A DNA stretch of 64,000 nucleotides from Chryseobacterium sp. GTDB taxonomy: Bacteria; Bacteroidota; Bacteroidia; Flavobacteriales; Weeksellaceae. The position numbers were made by a program, and so were the translations under genes. The notes under the pieces were generated by a model, which saw only the letters and a program-made list of their open reading frames with translations, ran no database searches and was not told the origin of the DNA. The stretch is taken from the NCBI RefSeq assembly GCF_019236175.1, contig NZ_JAFAJM010000023.1, positions 1 through 64,000 of the forward strand, in the 5' to 3' direction. This document shows, piece after piece, positions 25,577-33,715 of this stretch (position 1 is the first letter of the stretch; the number at the start of each line of letters is the position of its first letter).

Positions 25577-28435
25577 TTACATATAAGCTTCAATCGGCTC
25601 ACAAGTACAAACTAAGTTTCTGTCTCCGTAAGCTTCATCTACTCTTGATACAGAAGCGAAGAATTTATGGTCCCTTACCCACTCTAGCGGATAAGCTGCC
25701 TTTTCTCTGCTGTATGGTTTATCCCAAGAATCGGAGATCACCAGTTGTTCTGTGTGAGGAGCGTTTTTCAATACGTTGTTTGCCGGATCTGCCTGTCCGT
25801 TAACAATCTCATCAATTTCATGCTTGATAGAGATTAAAGCCTCTGCAAAACGATCAATTTCAGACTTGCTTTCAGATTCTGTAGGCTCAATCATTAATGT
25901 TCCTGCCACAGGGAAAGAAACTGTAGGCGCATGGAAACCATAATCCATCAATCTCTTCGCAACATCAGCCACTTCAATTCCTAAAGATTTGAACTGACGG
26001 AAATCTACGATACATTCGTGAGCTACTCTTCCGTTTTCGTTTGAATATAAGATTGGGAAATGCTCTGCCAAAATCACTTTAAGATAGTTAGCATTCATAA
26101 TTGCATGTCCTGTAGCCTTTTTAAGACCATCTGTCCCTAACATCTTGATGTAAGCATAAGAAATGTTGAGGATCAATCCGGAACCGTAAGGTGCTGCAGA
26201 AATACCGTCAATAGCTTCTTTAGCTCCAATTTTGATATTCGCGTTAGAAGGAAGGAATGGTACTAAGTGCTTAGCAACACAGATTGGACCAACTCCAGGA
26301 CCTCCACCTCCGTGAGGAATTGCAAAAGTTTTATGAAGATTTAAGTGACAAACGTCTGCTCCGATGTTTCCTGGACTTGTAAATCCCACCTGCGCGTTCA
26401 TATTGGCACCATCCATATACACCTGTCCTCCGTGCTCGTGGATAAGGTTAGTAATTTCCTTGATATTAGCATCAAAGAATCCGTAAGTAGACGGATATGT
26501 AATCATTACAGCAGATAAGTTTGCTGAATGTAATTCTGTTTTAGCTTTAAGGTCTTCAAAGTCGATTTCTCCGTTTTCAAGGTTTTTCACGACTACGATT
26601 TTCATTCCTGCCATAGCAGCAGATGCAGGGTTTGTTCCGTGTGCAGACTGAGGAATTAATACCACATTTCTGTGGTGATCTCCTCTTGAAATGTGATATT
26701 CTCTGATCACCATTAATCCTGCATATTCACCCTGAGCTCCTGAATTTGGCTGTAAAGAAGTTCCTGCAAAACCTGTAATCTCAGCAAGATCTTTTTCAAG
26801 TTCTGCAATCATTTGCTGATAACCTCCTGCCTGATCTACCGGTACAAATGGGTGTACACTTCCCCAGTCTGCCCATGACAGTGGCAACATTTCAGTAGCT
26901 GCGTTTAATTTCATGGTACAAGATCCTAAAGAAATCATTGAGTGGGTCAATGATAAATCTTTTCTCTCAAGACGCTTGATATAACGCATCAGCTCTGTTT
27001 CAGTATGATATTTATTGAATACTTCTTCCGTAAGAATTTCATCTTTTCTAAGATTTTCTACAGGAATGCTGTATCCTTCTTTTATTTCTAGTTTGAAGCT
27101 CTGCTTGTCTTTGAACTGAGCAAAAGAAGCCATCAGATAGTTTAATTTCTCTAATGTTGTGCTTTCGTTAATCGCAATACTTACTACTCCTTCTGTAAAA
27201 TAGTTAAGATTTAGCTTATGATCCAGCATCATTCTCATCAGTCTTCCTTTTTCATCTTCAGCCATTTCGATTTTTACTGTATCGAAAATAGGCTCCTCAA
27301 CAGTCTGATATCCTAAAGCTTTAAGACCACCTTTCAAAGCGTTGGCTTTAAAGTGAATCTGATCAGCGATATATTGTAATCCTTTCGGACCGTGATAAAC
27401 CGCATACATTCCCGCCATTACCGCTAAAAGAACCTGAGCTGTACAGATATTGGAAGTTGCTTTTTCTCTTTTAATATGCTGTTCTCTTGTCTGCAATGCC
27501 ATTCTTAATGCACGTTTTCCGTACATATCCTGAGAAACCCCGATGATTCTTCCCGGGATATCTCTTTTATAATCTTCTTTACAGGCAAAGAATGCAGCGT
27601 GAGGACCTCCGTATCCTAACGGAATACCAAATCTTTGTGAAGTACCTACAGCACAGTCTGCACCCATTTCCGCCGGAGACTTTAGTTTAACCAAAGCCAT
27701 CGGGTCACAAGCTACTGCTACCTGAAGATCAATCTTTTTATATTCTACAATATTTTCCGTGTAATCTAAAACGATTCCGTTTTTACCGGGATACTGTAAT
27801 AAAACACCGTAATAAGAGCCATCAAACTGATGAGTTTTGTGATCTCCTATTACAATTTCAATTTCTAATCCTTCAGCTTTTGTTTTTAAAACAGAAACTG
27901 TCTGAGGAAAAACAAGGTCAGAAACAAAGAACTTATTAGCTCCTGCTTTTTTCTGATCTTTTGTTCTGTTGTTGAAGAACATATGCATTGCTTCAGCTGC
28001 TGCAGTAGACTCATCCAATAAAGATGCGTTCGCCAATGCAAAACCTGTAAGATCACATACGACAGTCTGGAAATTAAGAAGGGCCTCAAGTCTTCCTTGT
28101 GCAATTTCCGCCTGGTAAGGGGTATACGCTGTATACCAGCTCGGATTTTCAAAGATATTTCTCTGAATCGCCGATGGTAAAAGTGTATTGTGATATCCGA
28201 ATCCGATATAACTCGTATAATCAGTATTTTTTGATGCCAATTCTTTCGAATGGTTCAGCATTTCGTATTCCGAAAGCGGTTCCGAGATCTCAAGATCTTT
28301 CTCTAAACGGATAGAAGAAGGAATCGTCTGAGAAATTAACTCTTCAATACTAGAAACGCCAAGTTTTTCCAACATCGCCTGTTTATCGGCTTCATTAAGG
28401 GAAATGTGACGGCTCACAAACTGTTCTGTATTCAT
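25577..28435 (-). CDS. gcvP: Glycine dehydrogenase (decarboxylating), P-protein
   Basis: 952 residues, the full-length single-chain form in which the two halves (GcvPA and GcvPB) are fused. The PLP lysine is Lys702 in HLNLHKTFAIPHGGGGPG. Other family blocks: YTPYQAEIAQGRLEALLNFQ, GSCTMKLNAATEMLPLSW and EPTESES. It decarboxylates glycine and passes the aminomethyl group to lipoyl-GcvH in the glycine cleavage system. gcvH and gcvT are not in this window, and I see no glycine riboswitch in the leader. Monocistronic, with its own terminator. Confidence 0.97.
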   Translation of the reverse strand: MNTEQFVSRHISLNEADKQAMLEKLGVSSIEELISQTIPSSIRLEKDLEISEPLSEYEMLNHSKELASKNTDYTSYIGFGYHNTLLPSAIQRNIFENPSWYTAYTPYQAEIAQGRLEALLNFQTVVCDLTGFALANASLLDESTAAAEAMHMFFNNRTKDQKKAGANKFFVSDLVFPQTVSVLKTKAEGLEIEIVIGDHKTHQFDGSYYGVLLQYPGKNGIVLDYTENIVEYKKIDLQVAVACDPMALVKLKSPAEMGADCAVGTSQRFGIPLGYGGPHAAFFACKEDYKRDIPGRIIGVSQDMYGKRALRMALQTREQHIKREKATSNICTAQVLLAVMAGMYAVYHGPKGLQYIADQIHFKANALKGGLKALGYQTVEEPIFDTVKIEMAEDEKGRLMRMMLDHKLNLNYFTEGVVSIAINESTTLEKLNYLMASFAQFKDKQSFKLEIKEGYSIPVENLRKDEILTEEVFNKYHTETELMRYIKRLERKDLSLTHSMISLGSCTMKLNAATEMLPLSWADWGSVHPFVPVDQAGGYQQMIAELEKDLAEITGFAGTSLQPNSGAQGEYAGLMVIREYHISRGDHHRNVVLIPQSAHGTNPASAAMAGMKIVVVKNLENGEIDFEDLKAKTELHSANLSAVMITYPSTYGFFDANIKEITNLIHEHGGQVYMDGANMNAQVGFTSPGNIGADVCHLNLHKTFAIPHGGGGPGVGPICVAKHLVPFLPSNANIKIGAKEAIDGISAAPYGSGLILNISYAYIKMLGTDGLKKATGHAIMNANYLKVILAEHFPILYSNENGRVAHECIVDFRQFKSLGIEVADVAKRLMDYGFHAPTVSFPVAGTLMIEPTESESKSEIDRFAEALISIKHEIDEIVNGQADPANNVLKNAPHTEQLVISDSWDKPYSREKAAYPLEWVRDHKFFASVSRVDEAYGDRNLVCTCEPIEAYM

Positions 28436-28887
28436 TTTTATTTATTAGATTTTGTTTGTAAAAAAGATGGGTAAAATTACAATTTTTTACACGATTGTAC
28501 AACAGCTTACGACTACTGATCAACGAAAGAAAAATTCATATTCATCTTTTTATACCAAGTGTTAAAATTCAATTCATTTTATTCAACAATCACATTAATT
28601 TTATAAACAATAACAAATAATATTAAATATTTATTACTAATGAATCATTAAATACCTAGTTGAAAATATTGGTATATAATCAATTGAATTAAAATTATTA
28701 CAAAAAACACTTTTAAAATAATTTTGTAGTTTCACTTCACCGTTAAGAGAATAAATAACTAAAAGATACAAATCGTCCGATAGCAGTCCTCTTAAAAACA
28801 TTTCTTAACTGTATTAATCATCATCACACTAATAGCCTAAAACAAACATATGAGAACCTAAAACAAGCGCTACAAAACACGCCATAC
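28436..28887. other. Non-coding gap between gcvP and the porin gene
   Basis: 452 bp of AT-rich sequence with no ORF I can support. It separates two divergent genes and must hold both promoters. One TAnnTTTG box (28719-28726) points toward the porin and would give a leader of about 150 bases. Confidence 0.6.
28719..28726 (+). promoter_or_regulatory. Possible -7 box for the porin gene
   Basis: TAATTTTG fits TAnnTTTG. There is no TTG at the expected -33 distance, so confidence is low. Confidence 0.3.
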
Positions 28888-30072
28888 ATGAAGAAAAAAA
28901 CACAAACCGGATTAATTGTCTTATTTATATCTGTTCTGATTCCTCACGCGGAAATTTCCGCACAAATTACCCTTGCGACCATAAAACCGGAAGATGAAAA
29001 CGAATGGGATCTCTATGTACAAGGATTTATACAGGCTGATATGATGCTTAACTTTCAGGAAACGGGAGTAAAAGACGGTTTTGTTTCTCATTCTATAGAA
29101 ATTCCCCAACACAATGTTATCACCGGTAATTTCAGTATCAAACAATCCCAGATCGGACTGGGAATACAACAAAAGAAAGCAAAAAACGGAAAACCTCTTT
29201 CTGCTTATATAGAAATAGATTTCTACGGACCCAATGGTACAACAGCTCCAAGATTCAGACAAGGATACCTGCAATGGAATCAGTGGCTTCTGGGACAGAC
29301 CTGGAGTAATTTTTCGGATCTGGATATCTTTCCGAATATCTTTGACTTCGTTCCTCCCAACGCTATGGTTTTCACCCGTAGAATGCAGGTTCGTTATACA
29401 ACTCCGGTGTCGAAAAAAGGAATCTTATCCTTGTCTATGGAAGATCCTGATACCCCCAGTATTACCCTTCCCGCAGATTCTTTACAATGGAAAAAGAAAG
29501 CCATCATTCCCAATTTTACGGCTTTATACCGATATGGGGATGAAAAAAATTACATTAAACTCGGAGCCATACTATCGCCAATAAGCTATGAAATGAAGTT
29601 TTCACCTCAGGAAAATTACCAAACCCAAACGATTCTGGGTTGGGGAGCTGTAATTTCAGGAAAAATGTATCTTAATAAATCCAATATCATCAGTCTTCAG
29701 ACTTCTTTCGGAAAGGGGTTTTCAACCAACAACAGCAATTTAAATGAAGAAAAATATGATGCTATTCCTGATCCCGTCAACAAAAATTTATTAAAAACAT
29801 TAGAGATGTTCAACATCGTAGGTATTTATGAACACTGGTGGACTTCCAAATGGAGTTCCGTAACTTTTATAAGCCATTCCCGTATCGGTGAAGAAAGCTT
29901 TATTCCTGGAAATATGACAAAAAGCTTCCAGAACATCGGAATGAATATCGTTTTCCAGCCGTATAAAAAAGTAAGAATGGGAATAGAAGCCAATTATGGA
30001 AGAAGACAAAATTTTGGAAATCAAAGTGCTCATGCCTGGAGAATTCAGGCGTCAACATCGGTGAAATTTTAA
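28888..30072 (+). CDS. DcaP-family outer-membrane porin-like protein
   Basis: 394 residues with a signal peptide (GLIVLFISVLIPHAEISAQ). The early segment LYVQGFIQADMMLNF and the blocks GPNGTTAPRFRQGYLQWNQWLLGQTWSNFSD and FDFVPPNAMVFTRRMQVRY match DcaP-type trimeric porins. The chain ends in F (TSVKF). DcaP-type channels in Acinetobacter take up dicarboxylic acids and similar negatively charged molecules; the substrate here is not known. Confidence 0.82.
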   Translation: MKKKTQTGLIVLFISVLIPHAEISAQITLATIKPEDENEWDLYVQGFIQADMMLNFQETGVKDGFVSHSIEIPQHNVITGNFSIKQSQIGLGIQQKKAKNGKPLSAYIEIDFYGPNGTTAPRFRQGYLQWNQWLLGQTWSNFSDLDIFPNIFDFVPPNAMVFTRRMQVRYTTPVSKKGILSLSMEDPDTPSITLPADSLQWKKKAIIPNFTALYRYGDEKNYIKLGAILSPISYEMKFSPQENYQTQTILGWGAVISGKMYLNKSNIISLQTSFGKGFSTNNSNLNEEKYDAIPDPVNKNLLKTLEMFNIVGIYEHWWTSKWSSVTFISHSRIGEESFIPGNMTKSFQNIGMNIVFQPYKKVRMGIEANYGRRQNFGNQSAHAWRIQASTSVKF

Positions 30073-30165
30073 TCTCATTGCCCTTCTGCAAGGGAGAGAC
30101 AAGTGCTATTGATCAGGTTGTAAGAAAATTATGAAATTTTATTAATTATATTTATTCTAAATTAA

Positions 30166-30173
30166 TATATTTG
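30166..30173 (+). promoter_or_regulatory. -7 box directly before the Cys-rich ORF
   Basis: TATATTTG (TAnnTTTG) ends 5 bases before the ATG at 30178. Transcripts normally start about 4-9 bases after this box, which would put the 5' end on or next to the start codon (leaderless or nearly so). Confidence 0.45.
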
Positions 30174-30177
30174 TACC

Positions 30178-30330
30178 ATGAATATGATTACTCCATTTAA
30201 AGTACCGCCTTTGGCACCTGTATACGCTTTCAACAACGAAGAGATGTTTTGCGAAAAGAAATCCTGCTGCAAAAAATTTAAGAAAGGAAAAAGATGTAAA
30301 AAATGTCCGGGAAGGAAAAAAATGGCTTAA
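30178..30330 (+). CDS. 50-residue Cys-rich basic peptide
   Basis: ATG 30178 to TAA 30328; Met3 is a second possible start. The N-terminal half is neutral and Pro-rich (PFKVPPLAPVYAFNNEE). The C-terminal half holds five Cys at 25, 30, 31, 40 and 43 among many Lys/Arg (CEKKSCC, KRCKKCPG), a C-x4-CC-x8-C-x2-C spacing that suggests metal binding. No signal peptide. It ends 1 bp before the convergent J-domain gene. Family not recognised; I believe related short proteins occur in other Flavobacteriia, but cannot check. Confidence 0.6.
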   Translation: MNMITPFKVPPLAPVYAFNNEEMFCEKKSCCKKFKKGKRCKKCPGRKKMA

Positions 30331-30331
30331 A

Positions 30332-30979
30332 TCAGCTTAGATTTTTTACTAAAAAATAAATCGCTATAATCAGGATTATAATTCCAAAAATCAACATAAC
30401 GATTTTAGGATGACCGGATTGGTTTATTCTTGTTCTCGGTTGCGGCTTAAACATTTCCTCCACATTATTCTTGAATTTGTCTGCAGGATGATCAAAAACT
30501 TCTGTAATCGTAATTCCCTGTACAACGGTTTTATGCAAAAGAGAATTGGTAGCATGAAGCAAAAGCTGGAATTTACCGTCTTTAAATTCCGTAATCTTAA
30601 ATATTCTTTCCCCGTAAGGTTTTTCCAGCCCAAAAGGTAATACTTTTACCACATCGGCATTGCTTGTCTGCCAGTTGATGATAATTTCCTCTCCTTTTTT
30701 AGCATGAATTTTATTTGAAGTGAATGTTTTAATTGCCGGTGGTATATTATACCTGAAACTTCGCTGATGACTTTCTAAATTCTGGTCATAAGTATGACGT
30801 CTGCCGGAATCGCTCAATATTTCATAAGCCTCCTGAATTTCACGGAAACGATCGGCAAAAAAATCATCATTTTCATTTTTATCAGGATGATACTTTAAAG
30901 ATAACTTCCGATAGGCTTTTTTAATGTCCTCTTCAGAAGCATCCTGAGATATACCGAGAAAATAATAGTAGTCTTTCAT
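30332..30979 (-). CDS. Membrane-anchored J-domain (DnaJ-like) protein
   Basis: 215 residues from ATG 30979 ([10 protein letters not shown], the canonical J-domain start; an earlier ATG would add four residues). The J domain spans 1-68 with His-Pro-Asp in KYHPDKN and a QEAYEILSD helix. Residues 80-165 form a beta-rich domain ([19 protein letters not shown], an immunoglobulin-like pattern), and one helix at about 195-212 ([19 protein letters not shown]) anchors the C-terminus. It should recruit DnaK to the membrane. There are no zinc-finger or G/F-rich regions, so it is a class C J-protein. Confidence 0.85.
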   Translation of the reverse strand: MKDYYYFLGISQDASEEDIKKAYRKLSLKYHPDKNENDDFFADRFREIQEAYEILSDSGRRHTYDQNLESHQRSFRYNIPPAIKTFTSNKIHAKKGEEIIINWQTSNADVVKVLPFGLEKPYGERIFKITEFKDGKFQLLLHATNSLLHKTVVQGITITEVFDHPADKFKNNVEEMFKPQPRTRINQSGHPKIVMLIFGIIILIIAIYFLVKNLS

Positions 30980-31196
30980 TGAGCAATACAAAAATAAGGA
31001 TTTATTTTTCTTTTTTCCTGGTTATTGTCTGTAAATAATAAAGCAGGATAACTCAGGATATTGATCCGGTTCAATTCTGATCACAGATGTTATAACAGAA
31101 TAGTTTCAACTTTACAATATGGAATAATTGTGGGAAAAATAATTTTACCTCTATACCGTTAAAAAATCATACCGCCACATAAAAACCCAAAATTCT

Positions 31197-31212
31197 ATTC
31201 GTGCATTCATGG
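31197..31212. repeat. Dispersed 16-bp motif, copy A
   Basis: ATTCGTGCATTCATGG here is repeated exactly at 57545-57560. It lies inside a larger imperfect stem (AACCCAAAAT ... ATTTTGGGGTT) downstream of the hydrolase gene at 31244, which may act as its terminator on the minus strand. Confidence 0.5.
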
Positions 31213-31243
31213 CAAAAAACAGTTTTCAATTAGTATTTTGGGG

Positions 31244-31888
31244 TTATTTACCATCAATCCATTCTTTTGTAGGAACAATCCAGACATCAAGGGCTTTAAA
31301 TAAGAACCCATGGTTCAATCCGGTATTCAGTTCAATCTCTCTGAAAGTTTTAATATCAGATCTGGTAAATCTTGATTCCTTCGATAGCGGAACATGTCCT
31401 TCATCAGATTTCTCAGTAATAGAAAGAATTCTGCCATAAAGCCTGAAGTTTTTATCCTTTTCCAAAGAATCATCCTTAAACGTCGCCCCTATAAAAACAA
31501 ACTTCAGCAATGGATTTTTCTCATAATAAGATACATACTGTGCAATATAACCTCCCTGAGAAGTTCCTACCACAGTAATATCTCCTGCAGAAATACCCTT
31601 TCTTACCAGACTGTCAATTTGTTTTTTCACCTTCAATGCATAGATTTCCGGTTCCACATTAGGTTTTCTCTTTTCAGAAATCACAACCTTGTTTTTCCCT
31701 CTTAACTGAAGAAGGACAGACTCATACTCTGCTACTCCATATTTGGGGTGCTCCTCCTTTAAAGAATGCTCTTCCAAAAATTTATTATGTAAAAAGAAAA
31801 TATATTGTTTTCGCGGGGATTGCTGTGCGGAGAGCAGCCATGAAGAAAACAACAAAACTATAATACAGATACTTCTAAACTTCACCAT
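31244..31888 (-). CDS. Secreted alpha/beta-hydrolase-like protein
   Basis: 214 residues from ATG 31888, which gives a clean signal peptide (VKFRSICIIVLLFSSWLLSAQ); the longer frame to 31936 adds 16 residues before it. The nucleophile elbow is GTSQGG with Ser, and the family-like YIFFLHNKFLEEH opens the fold. A likely catalytic His is in LNHGFLF; the acidic partner is not certain. The chain is short, with no lid domain. Possible serine hydrolase of the periplasm; substrate unknown. Confidence 0.65.
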   Translation of the reverse strand: MVKFRSICIIVLLFSSWLLSAQQSPRKQYIFFLHNKFLEEHSLKEEHPKYGVAEYESVLLQLRGKNKVVISEKRKPNVEPEIYALKVKKQIDSLVRKGISAGDITVVGTSQGGYIAQYVSYYEKNPLLKFVFIGATFKDDSLEKDKNFRLYGRILSITEKSDEGHVPLSKESRFTRSDIKTFREIELNTGLNHGFLFKALDVWIVPTKEWIDGK

Positions 31889-31962
31889 AATCCTGAAGAT
31901 AATTTTTACACAAATGTAATACTTAAATGAATACATACTACTTTAGACTCCCCTGTTTACAA

Positions 31963-32005
31963 GAAAAATTCCGGTGCAGGAAGCTTTGCTTCCCGCACCG
32001 GAATT
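31963..32005 (-). terminator. Terminator of the ECF-sigma operon
   Basis: AATTCCGGTGC-GGAAGC and GCTTCC-GCACCGGAATT form a long GC-rich stem with one bulge; on the minus strand T5 follows. Confidence 0.8.
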
Positions 32006-32033
32006 CAACAATTTCAATTTAGTATTTTACGGA

Positions 32034-32291
32034 TTATGCCTCGCAGGTATTATCCTTACTGCAACATCTTGAACTGAATTCTTTTTTGAATTTCCCTTTC
32101 AGTTCCTGATAATCCTCTTCATTCATTTCTCTGATTTTATCTGCTAATCCGAAAGGGGATTTTTCTTTGATTCCGTATTCATTAAAAATACCTTTGATAA
32201 ATCTTTTTCTTTGTGCGGCTTTCTTAGCAATTAATGCTACTCCCACAACCGCTAGTGCTCCAAGAGCTCCTTTTAATGCTGAATTTTTCAT
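32034..32291 (-). CDS. Hypothetical small membrane-associated protein of the ECF-sigma operon
   Basis: 85 residues: an N-terminal Gly/Ala-rich hydrophobic helix (KGALGALAVVGVALIAKKAA), then a basic soluble part and a Cys-rich tail (SSRCCSKDNTCEA). The segment EEDYQELKGKFKKEF resembles EEREKFKEVWRNKC in the neighbouring 110-residue protein, so both may be variants of one theme. It is the third gene after the sigma factor, 89 bp downstream of the second. No family recognised. Confidence 0.65.
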   Translation of the reverse strand: MKNSALKGALGALAVVGVALIAKKAAQRKRFIKGIFNEYGIKEKSPFGLADKIREMNEEDYQELKGKFKKEFSSRCCSKDNTCEA

Positions 32292-32380
32292 TTTTTCAAA
32301 ATTTTAAATTTTACTACTTCTTTTTTTATAGAGACGAATCAATTGTAAATTTACTTTACTACTTCTTTACAATTTTCAAA

Positions 32381-32713
32381 TTATTCGTTATTTCTGTTGA
32401 AGAATCCTCCGGAACATTTATTTCTCCATACTTCTTTGAATTTCTCTCTTTCTTCGGGCGACCAGCCTTCCATTTTCTGCCTCATTTTTCTTTCCTTAAA
32501 ATCTCTCATTCCTTTTCCGAAATGGAAACCTCCAAAAAGAATTTTGCTTAAAATCAATATTCCCATAGCCTGCCAGAAACTAATTGCTTTTACCCCTAAT
32601 ATTTCAGGAAGAAGACAGTTCCATAGCGACATGACAATCCATGTAACAGCCAAGAGAATTAATGGCGGACATAACAATAAAAAAATCCAGCCTTTTTTGT
32701 GTTTATGATTCAT
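32381..32713 (-). CDS. Hypothetical two-helix membrane protein, possible anti-sigma partner
   Basis: 110 residues. Two hydrophobic helices (about 9-32 and 42-62) lie before a charged cytoplasmic tail rich in Arg/Lys/Glu (DFKERKMRQKMEGWSPEEREKF) with a Cys near the end. It starts 12 bp after the ECF sigma stop, a position typical for anti-sigma factors, but no zinc anti-sigma motif (HxxxCxxC) or FecR domain is visible. The anti-sigma role is only suggested by position and membrane topology. Confidence 0.65.
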   Translation of the reverse strand: MNHKHKKGWIFLLLCPPLILLAVTWIVMSLWNCLLPEILGVKAISFWQAMGILILSKILFGGFHFGKGMRDFKERKMRQKMEGWSPEEREKFKEVWRNKCSGGFFNRNNE

Positions 32714-32725
32714 AATTTCTTTTTA

Positions 32726-33304
32726 CTAACTTTTTAAATCTTCGTATAATCTTCTCAATCTGTTTCTCAGATGCTTCACAGCATAGTTTTTTCTACTGAT
32801 GATGGTCTTAATGTTTTCTCCCTGTTCATCGGCGATCTCCTGGAGGGTTTTGTCGTTCAGTTCATTCTCTACATAGACCAGCCTTTGTTTTTCGGGAAGT
32901 TCATCAAGTGCCTCAAACAGTTTTTTCCAGATCTCATCCTGAAACATCTTCACATCCGGACCTGCGCTTTCATCCATCAATAGAATATCCTTGATGGAAA
33001 AACTTCCGTCTTCATCTTCATAGACGAAATCTTCAAGATTTTCCGTTTTCTTTTTGCGGTAACGATCCGTAATTTTATTGGCCGTTACCCTGTACAGCCA
33101 GCCTCCTACATTCACAATCTCGGAAAGATTGGTAATGCTGCTGAACTGATACCACACTTCCTGCAGAATATCTTCCGCATCTTCAGTGTTTTTCACTTTA
33201 GGGCGAATATAAGACATCAGCTTCCCTCCGTAGTTGGAAACGGTTTGTGAGATGATGCTTTCTTTCTCCTTCTGTGGCATTGTTACTTTTTCGACAACCT
33301 CCAT
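32726..33304 (-). CDS. ECF-type RNA polymerase sigma factor
   Basis: 192 residues, with a possible later start at Met9 (33280). Sigma-2 region at about 25-95 (NTEDAEDILQEVWYQF, GGWLYRVTANKITDRYRKKK); sigma-4 region at about 130-185 (LDELPEKQRLVYVENELNDKTLQEIADEQG). It should direct transcription of a stress or envelope regulon and probably its own operon with the two small proteins downstream. Confidence 0.9.
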   Translation of the reverse strand: MEVVEKVTMPQKEKESIISQTVSNYGGKLMSYIRPKVKNTEDAEDILQEVWYQFSSITNLSEIVNVGGWLYRVTANKITDRYRKKKTENLEDFVYEDEDGSFSIKDILLMDESAGPDVKMFQDEIWKKLFEALDELPEKQRLVYVENELNDKTLQEIADEQGENIKTIISRKNYAVKHLRNRLRRLYEDLKS

Positions 33305-33715
33305 ACTGATATGACGGCTATCCTTTTGGTTTTACTTTAATAAATTTAAAATATTTTTCCGGATTTTCAATTTTTCTTTTATTCACAGGATTTTTATCTT
33401 CCTCATAGTCATCCTGTACTCATTTTCTATTTTCTAAGGAGCTGTTCCCGCTATCCGCTCCTACTCCTCGCGCCGGAGCTCTTCCCTTTCCGCTGTGGGG
33501 TAACCGCTGCTATCGGGGCTAAAGTCTGTATGGCCTGTACAAATCTACAGAGAACAGATAAAATACAATTGTACTGGAAATAAAAACGCTCGGGTCTTAA
33601 GCTAAAGCCAATGGAGGTTATCTTTTTATTTGAACGGGCTAAAGCCCGTCCCTATTGGCAACAAAAAAAACGGAAGACCTTTCGTCCTCCGTTTTTGCTT
33701 ATAAAAATAATAAGT
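33305..33715. repeat. Non-coding gap with a dispersed-repeat-like element
   Basis: No coding signal. From about 33436 the base composition jumps to GC-rich: CCCGCTATCCGCTCCTACTC, CGCGCCGGAGCTCTTCCC and CCGCTGCTATCGGGGCTAAAG follow one another. Then GCTAAAGCCAATGGAGG and the perfect palindrome ACGGGCT-AA-AGCCCGT (33634-33649) with CCCTATTGG appear. I recall such blocks recurring between genes in Chryseobacterium and related genomes, but cannot confirm copy number from one window. Confidence 0.5.
33663..33696 (-). terminator. Terminator of the S9 peptidase gene
   Basis: ACGGAAGAC and GTCCTCCGT pair with one bulge, followed on the minus strand by T8. Confidence 0.8.

Noticed and set aside
28436-28500. 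Glycine riboswitch in front of gcvP
   Set aside because: The leader is short and AT-rich with no paired domains.
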